Source of the DNA: JALZOC01 sp035758845
GTDB taxonomy: Bacteria > Acidobacteriota > Vicinamibacteria > Vicinamibacterales > 2-12-FULL-66-21
Reading direction: 5' to 3'
NCBI GenBank assembly: GCA_035758845.1
Contig: DASTVZ010000169.1
Span: 11,221-75,220 of the forward strand
Length of the DNA stretch: 64,000 bases
Both the position numbers and the translations under genes were made by a program. Below the pieces are notes generated by a model. The model did no database searches. It was given only the letters and a program-made list of their open reading frames with translations, and was not told where the DNA came from. The stretch's first letter is position 1. Each line of letters opens with the position of its first letter. Positions 43,338-51,478 of this stretch are shown here, piece after piece.

Positions 43338-44666
43338 ATGCCACAGGCCACGAAAGCGCTGACGGCCGGGCAGTTCCTCCTGACGACCCTGGTCGTCAAG
43401 GTCGCAATTGTCGCCGTGCTGTCGACGATGCTGGTGCGGTTTCCGTGGTTTCGGCGCATTCTCCTCACCGAAAAGCGCGATTGGCCTGAACGCCTCATCT
43501 TCGCGGCCAGCCTTGGCGTTCCCCTGACGGCAGGAGTGGTCGCGCGGCTGCTCATCAACTACGACGCCGCAGACCTGACCCTCGCGGGATCCTTTCTGGC
43601 GGGACTGCTAGCCGGCCCTTACGCCGGCGCGATCGTCGGATCGGTTGTCGGAATCCCGCCGCTCATCGCCGGTGAATGGATCGCGTTGCCGTTTGCGGTC
43701 GGCTGCGGCTTCGCCGGCGGTGGGCTGCGCGAGATTTGCCCAAAGGAAGCCATCTGGCATTTCTCGCCGCTGTTCTTCACCGATCTGCATCGTCATGTCT
43801 GGAAACTGGTTCGCCGGTTTCAGATTGACTGGGTGGTGATTCTGCTTGCCGCACCGGTCGGTCTCGAGCTAATTCGGCAGGTGCTCGGGCGCAATTTTGG
43901 CGAAAGGCGCATCTTCTATCTGACGCCGGCCGACCATAATCCCTGGTTCTATGCGCTCGTCGTGCTGGCGACGGTTCTCTGCGTCGCGATCCCGATCAAG
44001 ATCTGGAACAGCGCACGCATCGAGCATCGGCTCCAGGAACAGGAAAAGCTGCTGATGGCGGCGCGCGTCGAGGCACTGGCCAGCCAGATCAATCCGCATT
44101 TTCTGTTCAACACGCTGACCTCGATCTCTTCGCTCATTCGATCGCAGCCCGAAACCGCGAGAACTCTCATCGTCAAGCTTTCCGGACTGCTTCGCCGACT
44201 TCTCCGCAGTCAGGAGCACTTCGTGACGCTTCGCGAAGAACTCGAAGCGATTGACGAGTATCTCGACATCGAGAGCATCCGGTTTGGCCCGAAGCTTCAT
44301 ATCGAGAAGGCGATTGCTCCAGACAGCCTCGACGTTGTCGTCCCGAGCATGCTCCTGCAGCCGCTTGTGGAGAACTCGATTAAGCACGGTTTGTCGCCGA
44401 AGATTGGCGAAGGGCGGATCACGATCCGTAGCTTCCGCGAAAATGGCCACGCGATCATCGACATCATCGATAACGGCGTCGGCGTGGCGGCGGATCACGT
44501 CAATCGCGTCAATGCCGGTGGAATCGGCCTTCGCAACGTCAACGAACGCCTGCGCGTGATCTACGGTGCCAACTACCAGCTTCAGCTTGACAGCGTGCCC
44601 GGCGAGGGGACCTGCGCACGAATTGTCATCCCTGAGCTCGTGGTGCCTACGAGGATTACCGCGTGA
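43338..44666 (+). CDS. LytS-type sensor histidine kinase
   Basis: 442 residues. A 5TM-Lyt-like sensor occupies about 1-225 with several membrane segments and an odd Trp/His-rich loop; the kinase follows. The H-box is ASQINPHFLFNTLTSISSLI (His near 254), the N-box NSIKHGLSP and the G-box GIGLRNVNERL. It should sense an envelope state or small ligand and phosphorylate the LytTR regulator, whose GTG start overlaps its stop. Confidence 0.92.
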   Translation: MPQATKALTAGQFLLTTLVVKVAIVAVLSTMLVRFPWFRRILLTEKRDWPERLIFAASLGVPLTAGVVARLLINYDAADLTLAGSFLAGLLAGPYAGAIVGSVVGIPPLIAGEWIALPFAVGCGFAGGGLREICPKEAIWHFSPLFFTDLHRHVWKLVRRFQIDWVVILLAAPVGLELIRQVLGRNFGERRIFYLTPADHNPWFYALVVLATVLCVAIPIKIWNSARIEHRLQEQEKLLMAARVEALASQINPHFLFNTLTSISSLIRSQPETARTLIVKLSGLLRRLLRSQEHFVTLREELEAIDEYLDIESIRFGPKLHIEKAIAPDSLDVVVPSMLLQPLVENSIKHGLSPKIGEGRITIRSFRENGHAIIDIIDNGVGVAADHVNRVNAGGIGLRNVNERLRVIYGANYQLQLDSVPGEGTCARIVIPELVVPTRITA

Positions 44667-45460
44667 GTTCCGAGTCCCAGTCGCTCCGCGCGATCGTTGT
44701 CGACGACGAGCAGCTGGCGCGGGAGGAGTTGTGTTTCCTGCTCGGCCAACTCGACGGTATCGAGGTGGTGGGCCAGGCGAGCAATGGTATCGAAGCGTTG
44801 CGCACGGTCGATGAACAGTCGCCTGACCTCGTGCTGCTCGATGTCCAGATGCCCGGCCTTACTGGATTCGAGGTCGCACGCCGGCTGCTGCAAGCGGGTA
44901 TCGACGCGCATTTCGTCTTCGTCACCGCCTACGATCAGCATGCAATCGAGGCATTCGAAGTCAACGCGGTGGACTACCTGCTGAAGCCGGTTGAAGCGGA
45001 GCGGCTGACGACGGCGATCGACCGGGCGCGAACGCGGATTCAGTCGTCCCGGCACGCGTCCAAGCAACCGTCAACGGAGGACATGGAACGCCTCCTGCAG
45101 CTCTTGTCTGAACGCCAGGGGCGCCGGGAGCAGCTGGCACTCAAGGTGGCCGACCGCTTCCTGCTGGTACAATCGGACGAGGTCGTCCATGCGTCGGTCC
45201 AGGACGATGTGATCACGGTTGTAACGAACAGCTTGTCTGGAACGTCCAACTATCGGACACTGGATGAATTGCAGGCGCGTCTCGACCCCGCGGTTTTCTG
45301 GCGGGTGCATCGATCGCATCTTGTTAACATTAATAAAATAAAGGAAATCGTCCCCTGGTTCAGCCGCAACTACATCCTGAAAATGAAGGACGGCAAGGGG
45401 ACCGAGATCCCAGTGAGCCGATCGCAGACCAAACGGCTTCGTGAGTATCTAAGGTTATGA
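44663..45460 (+). CDS. LytTR-family response regulator
   Basis: 265 residues from a GTG start. Receiver domain: Asp pair VVDDEQ, phospho-acceptor Asp in VLLDVQMPG (near 58), Thr in FVTAYDQ, Lys in YLLKPVEAE. The LytTR DNA-binding domain follows (about 160-262: HRSHLVNINKIKEIVPW and GTEIPVSRSQTKRLREYL). Controls transcription in pair with the kinase upstream. Its stop overlaps the lepB start (ATGA). Confidence 0.94.
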   Translation: MSSESQSLRAIVVDDEQLAREELCFLLGQLDGIEVVGQASNGIEALRTVDEQSPDLVLLDVQMPGLTGFEVARRLLQAGIDAHFVFVTAYDQHAIEAFEVNAVDYLLKPVEAERLTTAIDRARTRIQSSRHASKQPSTEDMERLLQLLSERQGRREQLALKVADRFLLVQSDEVVHASVQDDVITVVTNSLSGTSNYRTLDELQARLDPAVFWRVHRSHLVNINKIKEIVPWFSRNYILKMKDGKGTEIPVSRSQTKRLREYLRL

Positions 45461-46173
45461 GCAACCAGTACGATCCGTACGCGCCTCCTCCGCCGCTTCC
45501 GATTCCGGAGAGCTACAGCACGCCAGAACCGGCCGCGGATGCCTTGACCGCTCCTGAGCCGCTCGTTGCGACCGAACCCGTGCCGGCGCTGGCCGACGGC
45601 ATCGGTGCCCAGCGCGATGCCCGCCTGACCATGGACGGCGGGTCACTCAAGATGGAGCGCGTCGTCGAAGAACTCGTCGCCTGGCTGAAGACGCTCGCGT
45701 CGGCGGCGGTCTACGCGACGCTCATCGTCACGTTCGGCTTTCAGGTCGCCAGGGTTGAGGGCCACAGCATGGCCCCGACGCTCGAGGACCAGGATCGGCT
45801 CATCGTCAACAAGGCGGCGTATCGTTTCTTCGGCGAACCGCATCTCGGCGACATCGTCATGCTCTATTACCCGAACGATCCGAGTAAATCGTTCGTGAAG
45901 CGCGTCATCGCTGAAGAAGGCGATCAACTGCGGATCGTCGACGGTAAGGTGTATCGAAACGATGTGCTGCTCGACGATTCGTTCGTGCCGCCCGAGTATC
46001 GCAGCCACGACGACTGGGGGCCCGAGGTGATTCCGGAGGGCTACTACTTCGTCATGGGCGATCATCGGAACAACAGCTCGGACAGCCGGCACTGGCGATA
46101 CGTGCCGAAGAAATACATCATCGGCAAGGTCCAGCTTCGTTGGTGGCCGCTTCGACACGCCCGGATGTTTTAG
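45457..46173 (+). CDS. lepB: Signal peptidase I
   Basis: 238 residues. A Pro-rich cytoplasmic N-terminus (about 1-60) and one membrane segment (near 80-100) lead into the S26 catalytic domain: Ser104 in EGHSMAPTL and general base Lys148 in SFVKRVIAEEGD, then MGDHRNNSSDSR. Removes signal peptides at the outer face of the inner membrane. Unusually it lies within a two-component operon. Confidence 0.95.
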   Translation: MSNQYDPYAPPPPLPIPESYSTPEPAADALTAPEPLVATEPVPALADGIGAQRDARLTMDGGSLKMERVVEELVAWLKTLASAAVYATLIVTFGFQVARVEGHSMAPTLEDQDRLIVNKAAYRFFGEPHLGDIVMLYYPNDPSKSFVKRVIAEEGDQLRIVDGKVYRNDVLLDDSFVPPEYRSHDDWGPEVIPEGYYFVMGDHRNNSSDSRHWRYVPKKYIIGKVQLRWWPLRHARMF

Positions 46174-46218
46174 GTTCTGGCACGCCATAACGCGGTCAGC
46201 CGCGTTCTCCTCCGCGTT

Positions 46219-47061
46219 TTGATTCTCAACCTGGCGGTCGCCGGGGCGAAGCTGGTGTTGGGCTACGCCACCGGCGCCGTCAGCATCATTTCCGACGGCT
46301 TCCACTCCCTCACGGATTCCGCGTCAAACGTCGTCGGTCTCGTCGGCCTGCGTGCATCACGAAAACCGCCGGACGAAGATCATCCGTACGGGCATCGCAA
46401 GTACGAGACGCTCGCGGCGGCCGGTATCTTCATCTTTCTCTTGCTGGTCGTCGTCGAAGTCAGCCGCGCAGCGCTCCATCGGCTCGCCGACGGGGCCGCA
46501 CCGCAGGTCAACATTCTGAGCTTCGCGGTGATGATCACCACGCTCATCATCAATCTGTTTGTCGTCCGCTACGAGCGAGGCGAAGCGCGGCGATTGTCGA
46601 GCGAGCTGCTCCACGCCGACGCGACGCACACACAGAGCGACGTCCTGACGTCCTGTGCCGTCCTCGTTTCGCTGGCGGCGGTATCGCTCGGCGTCCCCAT
46701 CCTCGATCCGATCGGCGGGATGGTGGTCGCGGTGTTCATCGCGAGGACCGGGTGGGGAATCGCACGCGATACATCGAGCGTGCTGTCCGACAAGGTGGTT
46801 CTGAACGAAGACGATATCCGTCGAGTGGTGATGAGCACGCCGCACGTGGTCGGCTGTCACCAGATTCGTTCACGCGGGTCGGCGGATCACACGTTTCTGG
46901 ATCTTCACGTCTGGTATCCGGCGACGATGCCGCTGCATGAAGCGCATCGGCTCTCACATATCGTCAAGGACCGGCTGATGTCGACGTATCCGCAGATCGC
47001 AGATGCGATTATCCATATCGAACCGCCGCCTACTGACCGGCAGTTTCCACTGTCACACTGA
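46219..47061 (+). CDS. Cation diffusion facilitator (CDF) metal exporter
   Basis: 280 residues from TTG at 46219; the family N-terminus (RHNAVSRVLLRVLILNLAVAGAK) extends further upstream in frame to the lepB stop at 46171-46173, so the true start may be a rare CTG at 46177. About six membrane segments. Metal-site motifs: SDGFHSLTDSASN (D near 30, D near 34) and HADATHTQSDVLTS (H and D near 130), with HPYGHRKYE between. A C-terminal dimer domain ends with HIEPPP. Exports Zn2+, Fe2+ or Mn2+. Confidence 0.88.
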   Translation: MILNLAVAGAKLVLGYATGAVSIISDGFHSLTDSASNVVGLVGLRASRKPPDEDHPYGHRKYETLAAAGIFIFLLLVVVEVSRAALHRLADGAAPQVNILSFAVMITTLIINLFVVRYERGEARRLSSELLHADATHTQSDVLTSCAVLVSLAAVSLGVPILDPIGGMVVAVFIARTGWGIARDTSSVLSDKVVLNEDDIRRVVMSTPHVVGCHQIRSRGSADHTFLDLHVWYPATMPLHEAHRLSHIVKDRLMSTYPQIADAIIHIEPPPTDRQFPLSH

Positions 47062-47070
47062 CCCGAGCCC

Positions 47071-47085
47071 ACGGCTTGAAGCCGT
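47071..47085. terminator. Short hairpin between converging genes
   Basis: ACGGCTTGAAGCCGT gives a 6 bp stem with a three-base loop in the 41-base gap between the CDF gene and the acyl-CoA synthetase. No T-run, so a terminator role is a weak guess. Confidence 0.35.
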
Positions 47086-47102
47086 CGGCACGTGCAGCGC
47101 AA

Positions 47103-48950
47103 TTATTCGCGATAAAGAGACTCGATCTGCTCGCGCCACTTTTCTTCGACCACCTTGCGTTTGACTTTCAGCGTCGGCGTCAGCTCACCGGATTCCACCG
47201 TGAACTCGCGCGGCAGGAGGGAGATTCGCTTGATTCGCTCGTACTGCGACAATTCGCGATTGAGCGCGTCGATGATCTCCTGATATAGAGCGATCACATC
47301 GTCGCGCACGATCAATTCCTCGCGAGCGCCGGGGGGACGGCCCAGGTCCTTGAGTCGACGTTCGAGCGCCTTGAATTCCGGCACGATGAGCGACGCAGCG
47401 TACTTGCGGCGGTCGCCGAGCAGGACAGCTTCGGCGATGAGCGGGCTGCGTTTGAGGACAGCTTCGATCGGCTGAGGGGCGATCTTCTTGCCACCAGATG
47501 TGACCAGCAGATCTTTCTTGCGATCGGTAATGGTCAGATAGCCTTCGGCATCGATCTGTCCGATGTCTCCGGTATGAAACCATCCACCCTCGAGGGCAGC
47601 CGCGGTGGCCTCCGGCTTGTTGAAATAGCCGGTCATGATATTGGGCCCACGCGCCAGGATCTCGCCGTCGTCGGCGATACGCAGCTCGACGCCAGGGATC
47701 GCCCGCCCCACCGTGCCAACCCGCAGCGCGTTCAGCGGATTGAACGTAAGGATCGGTGCGGTCTCGGTCAATCCGTACCCTTCAATGATCGAAATGCCAA
47801 TCGCGTGGAAAAATTCCATCACGTTCGGCGCGAGCGGTGCGCTTCCTGATGCGACGAATCGCAGCCGCCCGCCGAGCTTTTCGCGAATCGCGGAGAACAC
47901 GACGCGGTCGCCGACCGCGGCCGCCAGAGACGTCAGCGGACCCGCAGATTTCCCCCGCAATACTGCCTTCGCGCGCGCCAGGCCCGCCGTTAGCGCCCAG
48001 CGGAATAATTTGGCCTTCGCTCCGCCGGCGTTGTTCGCCGCTTCGAGAATCCGTGCGTGCAGTTTTTCGTAGACGCGGGGCACACCCGTGAGCACTGTCG
48101 GACGGACTCGCGCCATGTCGCGAGCTACTGTGTCAAACGATTCCGCGAAGATGATCGTGACGCCGCAAAACAAGTACACGTAAGACACCATGCGCTCGAA
48201 CCCATGACTCAACGGCAAAAACGACAGCGCGACATCATCCTGGGAGATACTCAGCGCATCGGCCGCGGCGCGCATGTTCGACGCGAGGTTGCGATGGGTC
48301 AACATGACGCCTTTCGGTTCGCCGGTCGTCCCTGAGGTGTAGATGATCGTCGCGAGATCCTCGGGGGCGATCGTACGAGCATCGTCGCGAAACCCACGCC
48401 CTGCGCCCCACTCACCGGTCATCCGCGCATGACCGCGACGTTCGACTTCCTCGAGAGAGAGCACCGACGGCGACCCGGGCGGTGGCGCACCAGCAGGAGC
48501 GTCCATCAACACGACGGCTCCGAGCGTTGGAAGCAGATGCCGGACCTCCTGAATCTTCTCTAGCTGCAACTTCGTCGAGACAATCGCGAGGCGCGCGCCG
48601 GAATCGTCAAGGATGTATTTCGCTTGAGCGGCCGACAGTGTGGGATAGATCGGAACCGTTACCGCACCGCCGGTCAAGACCGCGAGGTCGCAGAGCAGCC
48701 ACTCCGGGCGGCTTTCCGCGATGAGTGCGACTCGATCGCCACGCTCGATCCCGAGCGCACGAAACCCGAGCGACAGATCGCGGATGCGGTCGAACACCTC
48801 CTTGCTCGACAGTTCGATCAGTTCCTCTCCGCGGCAGCGTCCCAGAGCGACCGACTTGGGGAAGCGGCCCATCATGTGGAACGGCAGATCGGCGATCGTT
48901 TTCACGTCGGCTTCGATTTCAACGTCGGCAGCGGCGGCGGAGTCGGTCAT
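47103..48950 (-). CDS. Long-chain acyl-CoA synthetase
   Basis: 615 residues from ATG at 48950 (MTDSAAAADVE); the ATG six codons upstream is possible. Adenylate-forming enzyme: the AMP-binding motif IIYTSGTTGEPKGVMLTHRN (about 200-219), the fatty-acyl motif EGYGLTETAP, HTGDIGQIDAEGYLTITDRKKD and the C-terminal catalytic Lys region (TLKVKRKVVEEK). Activates fatty acids with ATP and CoA. Transcribed away from rex. Confidence 0.93.
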   Translation of the reverse strand: MTDSAAAADVEIEADVKTIADLPFHMMGRFPKSVALGRCRGEELIELSSKEVFDRIRDLSLGFRALGIERGDRVALIAESRPEWLLCDLAVLTGGAVTVPIYPTLSAAQAKYILDDSGARLAIVSTKLQLEKIQEVRHLLPTLGAVVLMDAPAGAPPPGSPSVLSLEEVERRGHARMTGEWGAGRGFRDDARTIAPEDLATIIYTSGTTGEPKGVMLTHRNLASNMRAAADALSISQDDVALSFLPLSHGFERMVSYVYLFCGVTIIFAESFDTVARDMARVRPTVLTGVPRVYEKLHARILEAANNAGGAKAKLFRWALTAGLARAKAVLRGKSAGPLTSLAAAVGDRVVFSAIREKLGGRLRFVASGSAPLAPNVMEFFHAIGISIIEGYGLTETAPILTFNPLNALRVGTVGRAIPGVELRIADDGEILARGPNIMTGYFNKPEATAAALEGGWFHTGDIGQIDAEGYLTITDRKKDLLVTSGGKKIAPQPIEAVLKRSPLIAEAVLLGDRRKYAASLIVPEFKALERRLKDLGRPPGAREELIVRDDVIALYQEIIDALNRELSQYERIKRISLLPREFTVESGELTPTLKVKRKVVEEKWREQIESLYRE

Positions 48951-49082
48951 TTGACGGCAGGGTAACATCCTTCGGCTCGCCGACGAAGAATGCTTCGGCG
49001 TCGACTCTTAGAGGCGCCTTTCATTCTCACGCTTGCCCGCCGTCGCCTTGCGCGAAGGTGGGGGCCCTAGTCGAACGAGGGA

Positions 49083-49088
49083 TACAAT
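49083..49088 (+). promoter_or_regulatory. Candidate -10 box (TACAAT) for rex
   Basis: TACAAT ends eight bases before the GTG at 49097 with GGAG overlapping the gap. No -35 seen. Confidence 0.35.
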
Positions 49089-49096
49089 TGGAGCTT

Positions 49097-49801
49097 GTGA
49101 AAGAAGTGAACAAAGGCAAAGGGGGCCGCACGGTGCGTTCTGGTGAGGCGGCCCGAGATAGCGCCCCCGAGTCGGTGTCGGAACTCACGACAAACCGGCT
49201 TTCGGTGTATCTCCGCTGCCTCAACACCCTCGACTCCGCCGGCGTGCGGACGGTATCGTCTCAAGTGCTCGCCGAGCAGTTTCACCTCAACGCCGCCCAA
49301 ATCAGGAAGGACCTTGCGTATTTCGGTGAGTTCGGCGTCCGCGGCGTCGGCTATTACGTGAAGGAATTACGTCGTCACTTACGCCAGATACTCGGCCTGG
49401 ATGCCCACGTCGCGATCGCCATCATGGGCGCGGGGAATCTGGGCCTGGCGCTCGCGGATTACCCCGGCTTCCGGGATGAAGGTTTCGACATCGTCGCCCT
49501 GTTTGATTCCAGTCGCGAAAAGATCGGACACGAGTCGCGGGCCGGGGTTCCGATCCATGACATCCGCGACTTTCGCAAGATCGTGCGGCACGCGAAGATT
49601 CGCATCGCGGTCATCGCCGTGCCCGCGAATGCCGCACAGTCGGTCGTCAACACAGTAATTGCCGCCGGGGTGAAGGCGGTGCTCAACTTTTCCCCGGGAA
49701 CGCTGCAGGTACCGGCTGACGTGAAACTCAAGAGCGTCGATCTGACCGTCTCCCTCGAGAGCCTTTCGTTCTTTCTCGCGCAAGGAGATGTCGATGCCTA
49801 G
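49097..49801 (+). CDS. rex: Redox-sensing transcriptional repressor Rex
   Basis: 234 residues from GTG at 49097 (GTG at 49106 is an alternative). After a charged leader of about 25 residues comes the winged-helix domain (TTNRLSVYLRCLNTL; VSSQVLAEQFHLNAAQIRKD; GEFGVRGVGYYV). The Rossmann domain starts with AIMGAGNLGLALADY and binds NAD(H). Rex represses fermentative and respiratory genes when NADH is low. Its end overlaps moaC by 14 bases. Confidence 0.94.
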   Translation: MKEVNKGKGGRTVRSGEAARDSAPESVSELTTNRLSVYLRCLNTLDSAGVRTVSSQVLAEQFHLNAAQIRKDLAYFGEFGVRGVGYYVKELRRHLRQILGLDAHVAIAIMGAGNLGLALADYPGFRDEGFDIVALFDSSREKIGHESRAGVPIHDIRDFRKIVRHAKIRIAVIAVPANAAQSVVNTVIAAGVKAVLNFSPGTLQVPADVKLKSVDLTVSLESLSFFLAQGDVDA

Positions 49802-50300
49802 CAAGGCGATGAAAAAGAGCACGGCTCGGGCGCAGGCGCGGCTGTCACACGTGACGCGCTCGGGTGCAGTGCAGATGGTCGACGTGAGCGAAAAGCCGAC
49901 AACCGCACGCGAGGCAGTCGCGCGTGGACGCATCACGATGTCGCGCGAGGCGATCGCACAAATTCGATCCGGCGCGATCAAGAAAGGCGATCCGCTTCAG
50001 GCGGCGCGGCTCGCCGGTATCATGGCCGCAAAACAGACGGCCAACGTCATTCCCCTTTGCCATCCACTGCCGCTCTCGCATGCGGGCGTCACGCTGACGC
50101 CTGTCGGTGATGGTTACGAGATCGAGGCGCGGGTGCGGACGACGGCGCAGACGGGGGTGGAGATGGAGGCGCTTCATGCGGTGGCCGTCGCGGCGCTGAC
50201 TATCTACGACATGATCAAGGCGATCGACAAGCGCATGGTGATCAGCGACATCCGGCTCGTCGAGAAAAGCGGCGGACAAAGCGGCGCTTTCCGGCGTTGA
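49788..50300 (+). CDS. moaC: Cyclic pyranopterin monophosphate synthase MoaC
   Basis: 170 residues. Family motifs: MVDVSEKPTTAREAVARG, KKGDPLQAARLAGIMAAKQT, the active-site PLCHPLPL and GVEMEALHAVAVAALTIYDM. Works with MoaA in the first step of molybdenum cofactor synthesis. The first ATG overlaps rex by 14 bases; later ATGs at 49794 or 49809 would also serve. No moaA is nearby. Confidence 0.95.
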   Translation: MSMPSKAMKKSTARAQARLSHVTRSGAVQMVDVSEKPTTAREAVARGRITMSREAIAQIRSGAIKKGDPLQAARLAGIMAAKQTANVIPLCHPLPLSHAGVTLTPVGDGYEIEARVRTTAQTGVEMEALHAVAVAALTIYDMIKAIDKRMVISDIRLVEKSGGQSGAFRR

Positions 50301-51301
50301 CCACCTCTCGTACGGTTCTCGTCGCGATCTACAGCCGGTTCCAAGCCTGGAACATTCCGCCCGCCAACGTCGCCGCACTTCGCGAGCAGTTTCCTCAACA
50401 CACGTTCCTTCACGCGCGCGGCAACGAGGAGGCGCGCGAACTCGTCGCCGACGCCGACATCCTGTTCACGGCGGTTCTCCGCCCTGATGTCTTCGCGGCG
50501 GCCAGGCGGCTGCAATGGATTCATAGTCCGGCCGCCGGTCTCGAATTCATTTTGTTGCCTGCCGTGATCGAATCGCCGGTGATCGTCACGAATTCCCGCG
50601 GCCTGAGCGCCGACACGATCGCCGAGCATGTCCTCACGGTGGTCTTCGCGCTCTTTCGAAAGCTCCCCATGGCGGTTGAGGCGCAGCGTTCGCGAGAGTG
50701 GGCGCAGGCGGCAATGACCGCTGATACGCCGCTCCGGACCATTGCCGGGTCGCGTGTCCTGATCGTCGGCCTTGGTGCGATCGGGTTGGCGGTAGCACAG
50801 CGCTTCGCCGCACTCGGCGCGCACGTGGACGCCGTGAGGCGAAGACCTGAGCTCTCCCGCCCATCCGGAATCGATCGAGTCGTGACAACCGAACGCCTGT
50901 TGGACCTGCTGCCCTCGGCGGACATCGTTGTCCTCGCGGCGCCGGAGACCGCCGTCACACGTCATCTCGTCGGCGGCCACGAACTGGCGGCAATGCGACC
51001 CGGAGCGGTCCTCGTGAACGTAAGCCGCGGGGCGCTTGTCGACGAAGCTGCACTCGCGGTCGCCCTCGCTGCTCCACCTTCGGCTCGACCGCTCGCCGCC
51101 GCGCTCGACGTCTTCGAACACGAGCCGCTGCCCCCGGAGAGTCCCCTTTGGCCCCTGCCGAACGTCATCATCACCCCTCATGTCGCCGGTTTCCGTCCCG
51201 ATCACTGGGACGCCGTTTGTTCGCTCTTTGCCGAGAATCTTCACCGATTTGACTCAGGCCAAGCGCTTCTCAATGTCGTCGATAAAAGAGAGGGGTATTG
51301 A
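50297..51301 (+). CDS. D-2-hydroxyacid dehydrogenase
   Basis: 334 residues from TTG at 50297, overlapping the moaC stop. NAD-binding loop VLIVGLGAIGLAVAQRF (about 151-167). The catalytic Arg is in VNVSRGALVDEAAL, the Glu in EHEPLPPESPLW and the His in ITPHVAGFRPD. Reduces a 2-keto acid to the D-hydroxy acid; substrate unknown. Third gene of the rex-moaC unit, so it may be under Rex redox control. Confidence 0.9.
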   Translation: MTTSRTVLVAIYSRFQAWNIPPANVAALREQFPQHTFLHARGNEEARELVADADILFTAVLRPDVFAAARRLQWIHSPAAGLEFILLPAVIESPVIVTNSRGLSADTIAEHVLTVVFALFRKLPMAVEAQRSREWAQAAMTADTPLRTIAGSRVLIVGLGAIGLAVAQRFAALGAHVDAVRRRPELSRPSGIDRVVTTERLLDLLPSADIVVLAAPETAVTRHLVGGHELAAMRPGAVLVNVSRGALVDEAALAVALAAPPSARPLAAALDVFEHEPLPPESPLWPLPNVIITPHVAGFRPDHWDAVCSLFAENLHRFDSGQALLNVVDKREGY

Positions 51302-51470
51302 TTGCGGATTTCGGATTGATGATTGCGGATTTGTCGGATTGCGGATTGACGATTGAGAGTGCCGATTGTGGATTGGGTACTCAAAATCGGCAATCGTCAA
51401 TCTCAATCGACAGTCGGCAATCGTCACAATCCGCAATCCCCAATCCGCAATCCCCAATTTGTGTAATATC
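51299..51470. repeat. Large inverted word array (GATTGCGGATT type)
   Basis: Starts within the stop codon of the dehydrogenase. The left half is a chain of GATTGCGGATT variants; the right half is a chain of their complement (AATCGGCAATC, CAATCCGCAATCCCC). Together they make a long imperfect hairpin of about 170 bases. Fills the whole gap up to the OPT promoter. No coding content. Confidence 0.7.
51464..51469 (+). promoter_or_regulatory. Extended -10 box (TGTGTAATAT) for the OPT gene
   Basis: TAATAT with a TG-type extension lies nine bases before the ATG at 51479. It sits at the right edge of the word array. Confidence 0.4.
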
Positions 51471-51478
51471 TGCCTCCT

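Noticed and set aside
46171..46173. TAG between lepB and the CDF gene as pyrrolysine
   Set aside because: No Pyl context; lepB ends at the usual place after its last strand, and a downstream start is simpler.
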